Shown here one piece after another: positions 36,247-44,173 of a stretch of DNA of 64,000 nt. Below the pieces are notes generated by a model. That model saw only the letters and a program-made list of their open reading frames with translations, was not told the origin of the DNA and did no database searches. This DNA comes from Rhodospirillaceae bacterium. GTDB lineage: Bacteria > Pseudomonadota > Alphaproteobacteria > GCA-2731375. The stretch lies in assembly GCA_018701215.1 (NCBI GenBank), contig JABIWH010000050.1, positions 186,001-250,000 on the forward strand, in the 5' to 3' direction. Each line of letters opens with the position of its first letter. The first letter of the stretch is position 1. A program made the position numbers and the translations under genes.

Positions 36247-37286
36247 CAGACGTGGGAGAGCCGCACGGAGCAGGCGGTGGTGAAGCCAAAGGGCGGGATG
36301 TAGGCGGAATGTTTGCCCGGCCCGCCGGCGACCAGGATGTGAATGTCCTCGGCGCTGGGGGTCATATGGTAGCGGTCATTGACCAGGGGCCGGTCCATGC
36401 CGGCGTAGCTTTCCTGGTTCTCCGCCGAGACACGGGAGATATGCACCGCAGAGCGGTCATAAAGATCCTGCTGCATATCGGCGATGGACCAGCCGTCGCG
36501 ATGCAAGGTCTGGGCATGCTCGGGGCCAAGGACTAGGAATATGGGCGCATTGCAATAGATCGCGTTGGCACCGGGCTGCGAGATCGTGCCCGCGATCGTC
36601 GTCAGGATACCGTCTCCACTGGTCGAGGCATGATCGTTGATATTGTGCGGCGCCTCGGAGGGAATGGCGGTAACCACGCTATCCCCTGCCGCGAAGCCCC
36701 GGCGCACGTGGAACGGCTCCCACGGGCTTTCCTCCTCGTTTTCGCCAAAACAAAAGGCGTATTTGGCGGGCGAGCCTTGGGTGGAGCGGTCCATCACGCC
36801 GGGCTTGGCGCCGCCCACGTTCAGCAAAATCAATTGCAGGGCCCGGCCTATGGTGGCGTTGGCCTGGCGGCCTTGGCCAAAACAGTTGGACGAACAGTTG
36901 ATATCCAGCTCCTTGCGGATCGGGCCATTGTAGAGAAGCATGGGCGCACAGGAATGCGTGGTCGCCAGGCTGCCGTGCAAATTGTATTCCGGCGTCAAGA
37001 CCGCCCGTGCCGCGGCCAGAACGGCGGGAAAGTATTCCGGCCGGCAACCGGCCATGACGGCATTGGCCGCCAGCACGGGCAAGGTTGGAATGACCCGGCG
37101 CGGCGACATGGCAGGCAGCGGTTCGTTATCGCCATGGGTGGTGGCGAGAAAGCGATCCACCAGATCTTCCGTCGGCATGACCAAGGGAAAACCGTCGCTC
37201 CAGCCCTGCGCGAAGGCGTACTCGTTCCACTGTGCCTGGTCCATTTCGCCCAGGTCCAGGGTCTCGGTCTCTGCTGCAGCTTCCAT
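36246..37286 (-). CDS. UGSC-partner paralogue A (uncharacterised family)
   Basis: A 346-residue soluble protein of the same unnamed family. Blocks include GWSDGFPLVMPTE (28-40), MAGCRPEYFP (Cys81), LDINCSSNCFGQGRQANATI, LNVGGAKPG and KYAFCFGEN (Cys179), plus a C-terminal EDIHILVAGGPGKHSAYIPPFG shared with the fused protein. Of the copies here it is closest to the domain fused to Sec at 61,633. It lies 30 nt downstream of the UGSC selenoprotein, same strand, consistent with a two-component version of that fusion. Confidence 0.72.
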   Translation of the reverse strand: MEAAAETETLDLGEMDQAQWNEYAFAQGWSDGFPLVMPTEDLVDRFLATTHGDNEPLPAMSPRRVIPTLPVLAANAVMAGCRPEYFPAVLAAARAVLTPEYNLHGSLATTHSCAPMLLYNGPIRKELDINCSSNCFGQGRQANATIGRALQLILLNVGGAKPGVMDRSTQGSPAKYAFCFGENEEESPWEPFHVRRGFAAGDSVVTAIPSEAPHNINDHASTSGDGILTTIAGTISQPGANAIYCNAPIFLVLGPEHAQTLHRDGWSIADMQQDLYDRSAVHISRVSAENQESYAGMDRPLVNDRYHMTPSAEDIHILVAGGPGKHSAYIPPFGFTTACSVRLSHV

Positions 37287-37316
37287 TGTTCTACTTTTTA
37301 CGTCCGTCTATCGGTA

Positions 37317-37835
37317 TTAGACATTAATCGCTTCCTGCAGGCCGCTGGATGCGGTTTGAATACGTTCCACCAGCTCCTCGGCATTCAATCCGCCCAAGGG
37401 GTGTTTCACCACGATCACTTGCGGCTCCACCTTGCGTGCCTTGGCCTGGGCCTGCACCAGGGGCAGAAAAGTGTCGGTGGTCAGGATGAAATTGGTAACG
37501 CCGCGTTTTTCAAGTTCGATGCTGTCATGGAAACTCCACGACGAACATGCCCCTCAATCCGCTATGGCGAGGATCGCCGCCCGGTATTTCGAGGCCAACT
37601 CGTCATACATGCCCTCGGGCGCCGGCTGGGCCGGGCTGTCCTTGTGGGCGTAATCGATGTTGTCCGTGGCACGATAGGCGCCCATTTGCTCGCGAACGCC
37701 TTCCAGCAGTTCCTTCGCATTGGGCTTGGAATTGGAAAACAGTATGATCGGATCCTTGCTCCAATCAACCGCCTTGCCGGCCAGCGTCTCCTTTCCAGGA
37801 GCCTCCTGGCCAAAGGATGGATTGACTATTAGCAT
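37317..37835 (-). CDS. UGSC-family selenoprotein, Sec at residue 94 by TGA recoding
   Basis: A 172-residue frame interrupted by TGA at 37554-37556. Across it the protein reads AIAD-U-GACSSWSFHDSIELEKRG, matching the UGSC (Sec-Gly-Ser-Cys) selenoprotein motif, here as U-G-A-C. It ends at TAA 37317 after a normal domain finish (VIVVKHPLGGLNAEELVERI). Upstream, ILFSNSKPNAKELLEG (residues 31-46) matches the fused homologue at 61,633. The ATG at 37835 has AGGGAG 8 nt upstream. A bSECIS-like hairpin follows the TGA. As first gene of the operon it precedes two partner paralogues, a hydrolase and a crotonase; it is probably a redox-active selenoprotein of unknown substrate. Confidence 0.85.
37514..37546 (-). 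promoter_or_regulatory. Candidate bSECIS of the UGSC selenoprotein
   Basis: Minus-strand TCGTGG-AGTTT-CCATGA forms a 6-bp stem (one G-U pair) with a 5-nt loop starting 19 nt after the TGA; G is the second loop base. An outer GTTCG/CGAAC 5-bp stem extends it, with a one-sided 6-nt bulge. This fits the bacterial SECIS consensus. Confidence 0.6.
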
Positions 37836-37846
37836 GGTGGTTCTCC

Positions 37847-38330
37847 CTAATAATTGGATCTGGTGCGCATAGGGTAAGCCACGGAGCCGCGCGAAGGCAA
37901 GCGCGCCCCGCATGGCACATGTAGTATAACCATCGACGCTAATATGCAGGCCAAGCCGTTCTTAAAAATACTGCCGCCTTTAAAGATAAGCGCCAGTGCT
38001 TCACCTTGACAATCCAGGCAGGAAATATCCAGCAATGGATTGCCATCCACGACGATCAGGTCGGCCAGGGTGCTCGACGCCACCATGCCCAGCTCTCCTT
38101 GACGGTTCAACAACCGTGCGTTCCGTGAGGTGGCGGAACGCAGGACATCCAACGCCGGCATCACCTGGGCCCGAATGGTGAACTCGTTTGATTGGTCCTT
38201 GTGCATGCCGCCCAGCAGATCCGTGCCCAGGCCAATGTTGATACCTATCTCATGCGCCAGGGCCAGGGCTTCAAGCCCCTGAATGCGCACATCATCGACC
38301 TTGGGAACCGCTCCGCCGTGGCGGGCCTGC
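37847..38330 (-). pseudogene. 5'-truncated amidohydrolase remnant
   Basis: The C-terminal third of an imidazolonepropionase-like/Xaa-Pro-type amidohydrolase is recognisable: ARHGGAVPKVDDV, then GLEALALAHEIGINIGLGTDLLG, the metal-region IRAQVMPALDVLRSATS and the C-terminal GMVASSTLADLIVVDGNPL. The remaining two thirds, including the HxH metal site, are absent: upstream there is a stop in frame and then the cupin gene on the other strand. It has no plausible start or complete fold, so it is a decayed gene. Its tail runs into the promoter region of the UGSC operon. Confidence 0.7.
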
Positions 38331-38470
38331 TTTGTTCGGTCAGCGTCATTGTTCCCTTCATGGCGAATTCAGGCACAAGTTTCTCGACCATTTTGGGCTG
38401 GTCAAGCGGGAAAACCCTGGCGCGGCGGAAAACTGCTGACTACATTCGATCCGACAATTTGGAGACTGCC
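38331..38470. other. Intergenic region before the cupin gene
   Basis: This short gap holds no gene on either strand. It probably contains the promoter of the cupin-NTF2-oxidase operon and the boundary of the deleted amidohydrolase. Confidence 0.35.
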
Positions 38471-38776
38471 ATGAGCGACCTTTTACAGCCTGGAAAATTC
38501 TCGGCGCCAATTGATGCCGATAAGGTGGCAGCCGATTGGCGGCAACGGGGCTATTCCTGCAACCTGTTCGTTGACCCGCCCGGACAACAATGGCTGGATT
38601 TCACCCATGCCTGCAATGAATTGGTCACGGTGGTCGAGGGCCGCCTGGAAATGACCGTCGGTGATGCGCGCCTTGAAATGGGACCGGGCGACGAGGTCTT
38701 CATTCCCGCCCATGCGCTCCATTCGGTTATCAATATTCACAACGGCATATCGCGCTGGCTGTTCGGTTACGATTGA
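38471..38776 (+). CDS. Small cupin-domain protein
   Basis: A 101-residue single-domain cupin: ELVTVVEGRLEMTVGDARLEMGPGDEVFIPAHALHSVIN shows the two cupin motifs (G...PG-type) with His in the second; the first-motif His pair is partly replaced, so metal binding is uncertain. It starts after TTTGGAGACTGCC. It begins a plus-strand operon with the NTF2-like and FMN oxidase genes. Confidence 0.82.
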   Translation: MSDLLQPGKFSAPIDADKVAADWRQRGYSCNLFVDPPGQQWLDFTHACNELVTVVEGRLEMTVGDARLEMGPGDEVFIPAHALHSVINIHNGISRWLFGYD

Positions 38777-38787
38777 GGAGACGCACC

Positions 38788-39213
38788 ATGAGCAACGATA
38801 CCCCCGACGGTAAAAAGATGGACAGGCAAACCCTGGAACAGTTGACCCGGTTATTCACGGAGACCTTCAACGATAATGATCTGGATGCCATGATGAGCTA
38901 TTTCGCCGACGATGGCGCCGCCTATGACCAGCATGACGGCACCGTGGCGAAAGGCCTGACCGCCATCCGCGCCGCCTTTCAGCCGCAGTTCGACGGTGAA
39001 TTCGGCGTCATGGCTTTCGCTGCCGAGGACTTGTTCATCGATGCAGAACAACGCAAGGCCATGATCTCGTGGCTTTGCAGTTTCGACACCCCGCGCGGCC
39101 GGGCCGGCTGGCGGGGTCTGGATATTCTACATTTTGACGAGGCCCGCAAGATCAGCACAAAACTGACCTACGCCAAGGCCAAGGTTCTGAAATTAGCAGC
39201 AGTGGAAGCCTGA
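38788..39213 (+). CDS. NTF2-like (SnoaL-type) protein
   Basis: A 141-residue protein of the NTF2/SnoaL-like fold: RLFTETFNDNDLDAMMSYFADDGAAYD at the N-terminus, GLTAIRAAFQPQF and a C-terminal GLDILHFDEARKISTKLTYAK. Such domains bind or isomerise small molecules, or act as accessory domains. The ATG at 38788 follows GAGGAG by 8 nt. It lies 11 nt after the cupin and 2 nt before the FMN oxidase gene. Confidence 0.8.
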   Translation: MSNDTPDGKKMDRQTLEQLTRLFTETFNDNDLDAMMSYFADDGAAYDQHDGTVAKGLTAIRAAFQPQFDGEFGVMAFAAEDLFIDAEQRKAMISWLCSFDTPRGRAGWRGLDILHFDEARKISTKLTYAKAKVLKLAAVEA

Positions 39214-39215
39214 AT

Positions 39216-40316
39216 ATGTTTCGAGACAATCGTAGTAACAGCGGCGCGCAATTGCGCTTTCAAGCCTTGCACGAAATCGCGGCCGAGGCGCGCAGCCGCC
39301 TGCCCCGCAATATCTGGGACTATATGCGCGGCGCGACCGAGACCGAGACCACGGCCAAGCGCAACCGCATGGCCATCGACAGCCTGGCCCTGCGCCCCCG
39401 GGTGCTGCGCGATGTGCAAGATATCAGCCTGTCCAGCAAATTCCTCGGTGCTGATCTGGAGCTGCCGCTGACCTTCGCGCCGATCGGCTCGTTACAATCA
39501 TTTGATCCCGAGGGCGGCGCGGCGGCGGCGCGGGCCGCCGCCCGGCACGGCATGATGACGACGCTCAGTTCGGTCTCGGCACCCGGCCTGGAGGAAACGG
39601 CGGCGGCAGCACCCGGCCCGAAAATCTTTCAACTATATGTGCGCGGCGACGACGCCTGGGTCGATGATCATGCGGAAAGGGCCATTGCGGCCGGTTACAC
39701 CGCCTTTTGCTTGACCGTTGATGTGGCGGTCTATAGCCGGCGCGAACGCGATATCGTCAACCGCTTCGTCAAGCCCTGGCGCCGGGATGCCGGCGGGCAG
39801 AACCATCAGGCCGCCCTGAGCTGGAAAGATGTGGAACGCTTCAAGGCCAAGCACGACATCCCGCTGTTGATCAAGGGCGTGATGACGGCGGAAGATGCAA
39901 TCATCGCCTGCGACCTGGGGGTCGATGGGGTCTGGGTTTCCAATCATGGCGGCCGGCAGCTGGATCAGGCCCAGGGCGCCCTGGCGGTGCTGCCCGAGAT
40001 CGTGGACGCCATGGAAGACCGGGCGGCGGTGATCGTCGATGGTGGTTTTCTACGCGGCACCGATGTGATCAAGGCCATCGCTTTGGGCGCCGACGTGGTG
40101 GGCCTGGGCCGTCTAACCGCCATGGGTCTGGGCGCGGGCGGCGAAGAGGGCTTGACGCGGGCCATGGATTTACTGGCCGAGGAGATGCAGATCGCCATGG
40201 GCTTGCTGGGCCTGACACGCCTTGATCAGCTCGGACCCGAGTGCCTGACCACGGCACCCGCCGTGGATAGCCCCGATGTCCTAAGCGCCTTTCCCCTGCT
40301 GGATCCAAATCGATAG
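39216..40316 (+). CDS. FMN-dependent 2-hydroxyacid oxidase/dehydrogenase
   Basis: A 366-residue (S)-2-hydroxyacid oxidase family protein (lactate/glycolate/mandelate oxidase type). Visible FMN-site segments are ARSRLPRNIWDYMRGATET, TFAPIGSLQSF, IFQLYVRGDD, LTVDVAVYSRRERD with the conserved Arg, LLIKGVMTAEDA with Lys, and the catalytic WVSNHGGRQLD His-Gly-Gly-Arg. The enzyme oxidises a 2-hydroxyacid to a 2-oxoacid, possibly feeding the ferredoxin oxidoreductases, though that link is inference. It is the last gene of the cupin operon. Confidence 0.87.
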   Translation: MFRDNRSNSGAQLRFQALHEIAAEARSRLPRNIWDYMRGATETETTAKRNRMAIDSLALRPRVLRDVQDISLSSKFLGADLELPLTFAPIGSLQSFDPEGGAAAARAAARHGMMTTLSSVSAPGLEETAAAAPGPKIFQLYVRGDDAWVDDHAERAIAAGYTAFCLTVDVAVYSRRERDIVNRFVKPWRRDAGGQNHQAALSWKDVERFKAKHDIPLLIKGVMTAEDAIIACDLGVDGVWVSNHGGRQLDQAQGALAVLPEIVDAMEDRAAVIVDGGFLRGTDVIKAIALGADVVGLGRLTAMGLGAGGEEGLTRAMDLLAEEMQIAMGLLGLTRLDQLGPECLTTAPAVDSPDVLSAFPLLDPNR

Positions 40317-40329
40317 TATTGATTGGCCG

Positions 40330-40938
40330 TTAGCGCAGATCGGGCAGACTGGCCAACATGCGCCGGGCCAGATCGTCCAGCATGGATGCGACCGCATCGT
40401 CATCAGCCTGGAATTCAGCCGCCCGCAAAATGGCAATCGGCACTGAAAACAACGACAACGGCGGATCGCCGGAGCTGCGCGAGGCCGCCGCGTGCGACTG
40501 CCACAGCAACGCGCCATCGCGGGCCCGGATGATCTCGGCGCCGAGATGGAGGTATTTTTGCGACCAGACCAGGGCGTTGTCCTGCCCCGCGCGCACCACC
40601 CGCCAGCGCAGGAAAGCCGGACATTTATTGGCGCCGGCGAAATGGCGGGCATCGGCGGGATGCCCCAAATCCACCGCCATGGCGCGCACCAGACGGCGGC
40701 GCTCAAACGGATGGATGACCCGCGCGACCCGTCCGCTCAACTGCCGCGCCAGGGCATTTGAGATGCGCGCGCCAGGAACGATCCCCGCCTGATCGGGGCC
40801 AGCCAGCACCACCACGCATTGTGGTGCTTCATCGTAAAAGGCCCGCACGGCGCCCGTTGGCGCCGCCAGGACGCTGGCGATCGGCAAGACGCAGCCCAAA
40901 ATTATGCCACCCAATAGGTCCTTGACGCGCCAAGCCAT
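40330..40938 (-). CDS. Secreted hypothetical protein of the envelope cluster
   Basis: About 202 residues with a signal peptide (LLGGIILGCVLPIASVLAA near the N-terminus). I do not recognise the family; the folded part is Arg-rich with a C-terminal DDLARRMLASLPDLR helix. The ATG at 40938 overlaps the TAA of the upstream gene (TAATG) and has GGAG 8 nt upstream; another ATG 18 nt upstream lies inside the previous gene. It is the last gene of the envelope cluster. Confidence 0.65.
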   Translation of the reverse strand: MAWRVKDLLGGIILGCVLPIASVLAAPTGAVRAFYDEAPQCVVVLAGPDQAGIVPGARISNALARQLSGRVARVIHPFERRRLVRAMAVDLGHPADARHFAGANKCPAFLRWRVVRAGQDNALVWSQKYLHLGAEIIRARDGALLWQSHAAASRSSGDPPLSLFSVPIAILRAAEFQADDDAVASMLDDLARRMLASLPDLR

Positions 40939-41813
40939 TACCCGGTTCTCCGGCAAGCCGTATTCAGCTCGATTGTGCCGGGCACGGCGCGGCCATCGAC
41001 CTCTATATCCTGAACCTGAATGCTACCGCCGTGAAATTCATAGCGGGCCCTGATGGCGCTGGCGCCGCCATAGCCGCCCTTTAGTATTCGATCCAGGCCG
41101 CCCAGCAAATGCGCATCGACCCGGCGTGGGAAAACCCGCATGGCCGGGCTGTCGCCCGAGAGGCCATGATGGCGGGCAATGACGCGCAGATCCCGTCGTT
41201 CCGCATCCGTCAGCCGGCCGCTGGGTTGCCTGGCAAAGCCGCTGTAACGGTCATGGTTAGGATGCCAGTTTTGCCCCGATACGCCCTCTGCCACATAAAG
41301 TTCACCCACTGCGGGGCTAAGCGCCACGCGCATGCCGAAACAGTCACGAAAGCGCCTGTACAGACCCGCACGTTCGATGGCTGAGTTCGGCCAGGCCAGC
41401 TCAATCGCCGGGCCCCGGCCGTGCTCCAACAGGCGTAGGAGGACCCGGCCCTGTGCGGTTTCGGCTTTCATATCCGCTGCAGCGGCGGCTTTTACTGGCC
41501 GTGAAGTTGGTTTTTGCGCGGGCTTCTTCACGGGACTAGGCCGCATGGGTTGCGCCTGTGCGGTCTTGGTTTTTGCCTTAACCCTGGGCTGCAAGGTGCG
41601 CAGTGGCGGCGACGGCGCCTTTTGCGGCGGTGCGGGTAGCACCACGGCACGGGGCTGGCGCTTTGCCGGCGACGGCTTCACTTGCGCCGTTTCAGCTGGT
41701 TTCGGAGACGCCTGTTGCATCGGTGCGGTGGTCAGCAACAGCGCCGCCAGCAAGGCCGATAGCCCCACCGACGCGCCGCCCATGACCAGCCTGCTGACCA
41801 GTCCGCGCGGCAT
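40938..41813 (-). CDS. Membrane-anchored protein with Pro/Ala/Lys-rich linker, unrecognised C-terminal domain
   Basis: A 291-residue protein. One N-terminal membrane segment (ASVGLSALLAALLLTTA, residues ~14-30) is followed by a long low-complexity Pro/Lys/Ala stretch to ~110, like the periplasm-spanning linkers of TonB/TolA-type proteins. A folded C-terminal domain (residues ~125-285, RVLLRLLEHGRGPAIELAWP onward) follows; I do not recognise it. The architecture suggests an inner-membrane anchor reaching towards the wall or outer membrane. Confidence 0.65.
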   Translation of the reverse strand: MPRGLVSRLVMGGASVGLSALLAALLLTTAPMQQASPKPAETAQVKPSPAKRQPRAVVLPAPPQKAPSPPLRTLQPRVKAKTKTAQAQPMRPSPVKKPAQKPTSRPVKAAAAADMKAETAQGRVLLRLLEHGRGPAIELAWPNSAIERAGLYRRFRDCFGMRVALSPAVGELYVAEGVSGQNWHPNHDRYSGFARQPSGRLTDAERRDLRVIARHHGLSGDSPAMRVFPRRVDAHLLGGLDRILKGGYGGASAIRARYEFHGGSIQVQDIEVDGRAVPGTIELNTACRRTG

Positions 41814-41816
41814 CGC

Positions 41817-42320
41817 CTAGTTCATCCGGCTGGAGGCGAACAACAGCTCCATCTCTTCGGAAAGCGCATGCAGCTCCCGCCGCCGTTGGCTGGGGCTCAT
41901 GAATGCGGTTTGCCCCTTGACCGATGCGACCGGTCCCGTGGCCAGGACTTCCGCCTGGCGTTGCCGGACCGCCCGGTCATCGATGGCCGGCGGGATCAGG
42001 TTCGGGTTCGTGGTACGGGCGTTCGTTTGTTTGATGGCGGGGGCCTTTGGCGCCGCCAGTTTTTGCGCAACGGGGATTGGCGGCACGGCGGCCTGGGTCA
42101 GCACCTCGATGGGAGCGGCCTGTATCGGCGCCAGCGGTTCCGGCAGCACCTTTTCCACCACTGACGCCGTGGCTTTGCGCCCGGCCGCGACCGTATTTTT
42201 CGCGGCAACGCTGACTTTGTGCAGCACACCGTTGGCATCTTCGGGGATGGGCAGTTGGCCGCCCGTAAAGAGATAGAACAGGGCCCCGACAACGACGAGA
42301 TTGAAGATCAGGAATCGCAT
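41817..42320 (-). CDS. Small membrane-anchored Pro/Ala-rich protein
   Basis: A 167-residue protein with an N-terminal membrane segment (FLIFNLVVVGALFYLFTGG), a Pro/Ala-rich middle and a charged C-terminal helix (RRRELHALSEEMELLFA). It is probably a periplasmic linker protein; no named domain is recognised. It overlaps the ExbB/MotA-like gene by 13 nt. Confidence 0.65.
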   Translation of the reverse strand: MRFLIFNLVVVGALFYLFTGGQLPIPEDANGVLHKVSVAAKNTVAAGRKATASVVEKVLPEPLAPIQAAPIEVLTQAAVPPIPVAQKLAAPKAPAIKQTNARTTNPNLIPPAIDDRAVRQRQAEVLATGPVASVKGQTAFMSPSQRRRELHALSEEMELLFASSRMN

Positions 42321-42835
42321 GGAATTATGCCTTTCGCAGATGTTTTTGCTTCGACCCAGGCAGCACTTATGGACAACAATGCGCGCAGCAAGGCAGAGGT
42401 GGGCAGGCCGATGACCGTGGTCATGAAGGCCAGGCTGAAACGCTCGGTCAGGCCACGGATAACCTCTTGCACCGTGTCAGGCGTCAAGCTTTGCCCGGCC
42501 AATTCGCCGATGCCCAGCGAGATTCCAAACAACGTGTAGGTCAGGGCCAGGGTGGCGATACCATTGGCGGCATGCAGGCCGGCCTCGTGCCAGGCCTGAC
42601 GCTGTGGCGGGCGCAGGTCCCGGTCCAGCAGCCGTTGCCAGCAATACAGGGTAGCCAGCACCAATATGGTAAGCAGGCCCAGAAAAACCCCGCCCAGCAC
42701 ACGGGCGGCCCAGGCCAGGATAGCCCCCGGCTCCGGCGCACCCATGGCCAGGGCGAGGGCCAAAACCAACACCACAACGCCAAGAAAATAGCTGAGCGCG
42801 CGGGAGCCGCCGTTCAATATCGCGATGCTTGACAT
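42308..42835 (-). CDS. MotA/TolQ/ExbB-like membrane protein
   Basis: A 175-residue protein with four probable membrane segments, including ALSYFLGVVVLVLALALAM and GVFLGLLTILVLATLYCW. The C-terminal half resembles the TolQ/ExbB/MotA core: GIATLALTYTLFGISLGIG then FMTTVIGLPTSALLRALL with the conserved Gly-Leu-Pro. It lacks a long cytoplasmic loop, so it is a compact variant. It may form a proton channel with the ExbD-like protein encoded at the start of the cluster. Confidence 0.6.
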   Translation of the reverse strand: MSSIAILNGGSRALSYFLGVVVLVLALALAMGAPEPGAILAWAARVLGGVFLGLLTILVLATLYCWQRLLDRDLRPPQRQAWHEAGLHAANGIATLALTYTLFGISLGIGELAGQSLTPDTVQEVIRGLTERFSLAFMTTVIGLPTSALLRALLSISAAWVEAKTSAKGIIPCDS

Positions 42836-42836
42836 A

Positions 42837-43244
42837 CTAGCGCCGCCCCTGCTTGGCCGACATCACGCTTTGGGTCGAGATACCCAGTTGGGCCAGCCAG
42901 GTATCGGCCATGGCGCGGTTTTTCTCGGCCGAGGCATGCACCAAAAATGTCAGATCGTAGTTCGCGAAAGCCCGGCGCACCTGGGGCGTATTGCGGCCCA
43001 CCAGCTTATCATCACGCAAGACCATGCGTTCGAGATCCAACAGGCGCCGCTGCGCGCCCTCAAGGCGGACTTGGCGTTCGGCGGGCGTGATCTCGCCGTC
43101 CAGCATGGTCTCGATCAGCAAGGCGCGCTCGCGCTCCATATTGGCCAGGGTGTCGGCCTTGACCGGCGCAGCCAAGGCAACGGTGGTGACCGCCGCGGCA
43201 AGCAGCGCCGCCATGGGCAGGGTAATTTTAAGAGACTGTTTCAT
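42837..43244 (-). CDS. Small secreted protein
   Basis: About 135 residues with a signal peptide (ITLPMAALLAAAVTTVALA) and a helical, charged mature part (ERERALLIETMLDGEITPAERQVRLEG). The family is not recognised. The start at 43244 has AAGGA 8 nt upstream, better than the ATG two codons earlier. It lies 1 nt before the ExbB-like gene, so it likely functions with it. Confidence 0.65.
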   Translation of the reverse strand: MKQSLKITLPMAALLAAAVTTVALAAPVKADTLANMERERALLIETMLDGEITPAERQVRLEGAQRRLLDLERMVLRDDKLVGRNTPQVRRAFANYDLTFLVHASAEKNRAMADTWLAQLGISTQSVMSAKQGRR

Positions 43245-43269
43245 GATCATGTTCCTTCACTGCAAATTA

Positions 43270-44160
43270 TCAGTTGACGAAATATTTGACCGCCGATGCC
43301 GGTTTCGCACTGGCCGGAAGCTCGCTGTCGGTCAGCTCGGCATCCATCACGGATTCAGACAGTGCCATGGCATCCAGGGCGACCAGTTTGGCCATGTAGC
43401 CAATGATGTTCTGTTCCTGCTCCAGGATCGCCACACTGGCCTGGGTATCGGCCAGCATCTGGCGGATGAAGTCAGCCTTGCCGGCGGGTTGGCCGGGCAG
43501 TTGCGGCTGGCTATGCATGGGATGGGCCCGAATGGCGGCGGCCAGGGTTTCCACCGCGCTCATATTGGCGGCATATTCCTGGGCATATTTGCTTTCCGGC
43601 ACGGTCGGGGCGGACAGCACGGCCAGATCGACCTTGGCCAGGGAGCCTTTGAAGCGCGCGCGGGCCTGTTGCTGGTGCGAGACCAGTTGCAACCGCGCCG
43701 GCGTCATCGCGCCCTTGTCCTGTCCCAGCCTTTTCAACAACCGTTCCAGGGTCCGTTGCTTGGTCCGCATATGGCGCTGGCGCAGGTCGGCCTTGCGTTT
43801 CATCAGGGTGATGAATTCCCGCTTTTGCGCCAGGAATTGATGCCGCAACTCTACCTTCAGCTCGCCATCCGCCTGCTCGATGGCGGTGCGCAGATCCTCT
43901 AAAGTCTGGCCTTTCAGTCCGATTTCGCTATCAGCCTCCTCGATAGCGCCGGACAGGGCGGATTGCGCGAAGTCATGATCAAGGGACTTCTTCAGATAGT
44001 TGGCCGGCAGCTTGATCAGCTTTTCACTGGCCACGGGCTGCCAGCTGGGCAGCTCGGCGTTCCTCGCCACCGCATAGTTCGGCGCAAACATCACCAAGGC
44101 CAAGGCCATGCCCAAAACGCATCGAGGGCCAATAAACAAAGCTTGTTTCGAAGGTTTCAT
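43270..44160 (-). CDS. Secreted coiled-coil protein
   Basis: A 296-residue protein with a signal peptide (residues ~10-32, VLGMALALVMFAPNYAVA) and a strongly helical, charged body with probable coiled coil between residues ~75 and 155 (LEDLRTAIEQADGELKVEL and MRTKQRTLERLLKRLG). Two further helical stretches are near the end. It is possibly a periplasmic rod or scaffold; no domain is recognised. Confidence 0.65.
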   Translation of the reverse strand: MKPSKQALFIGPRCVLGMALALVMFAPNYAVARNAELPSWQPVASEKLIKLPANYLKKSLDHDFAQSALSGAIEEADSEIGLKGQTLEDLRTAIEQADGELKVELRHQFLAQKREFITLMKRKADLRQRHMRTKQRTLERLLKRLGQDKGAMTPARLQLVSHQQQARARFKGSLAKVDLAVLSAPTVPESKYAQEYAANMSAVETLAAAIRAHPMHSQPQLPGQPAGKADFIRQMLADTQASVAILEQEQNIIGYMAKLVALDAMALSESVMDAELTDSELPASAKPASAVKYFVN

Positions 44161-44173
44161 CGTACCCTCTCCT

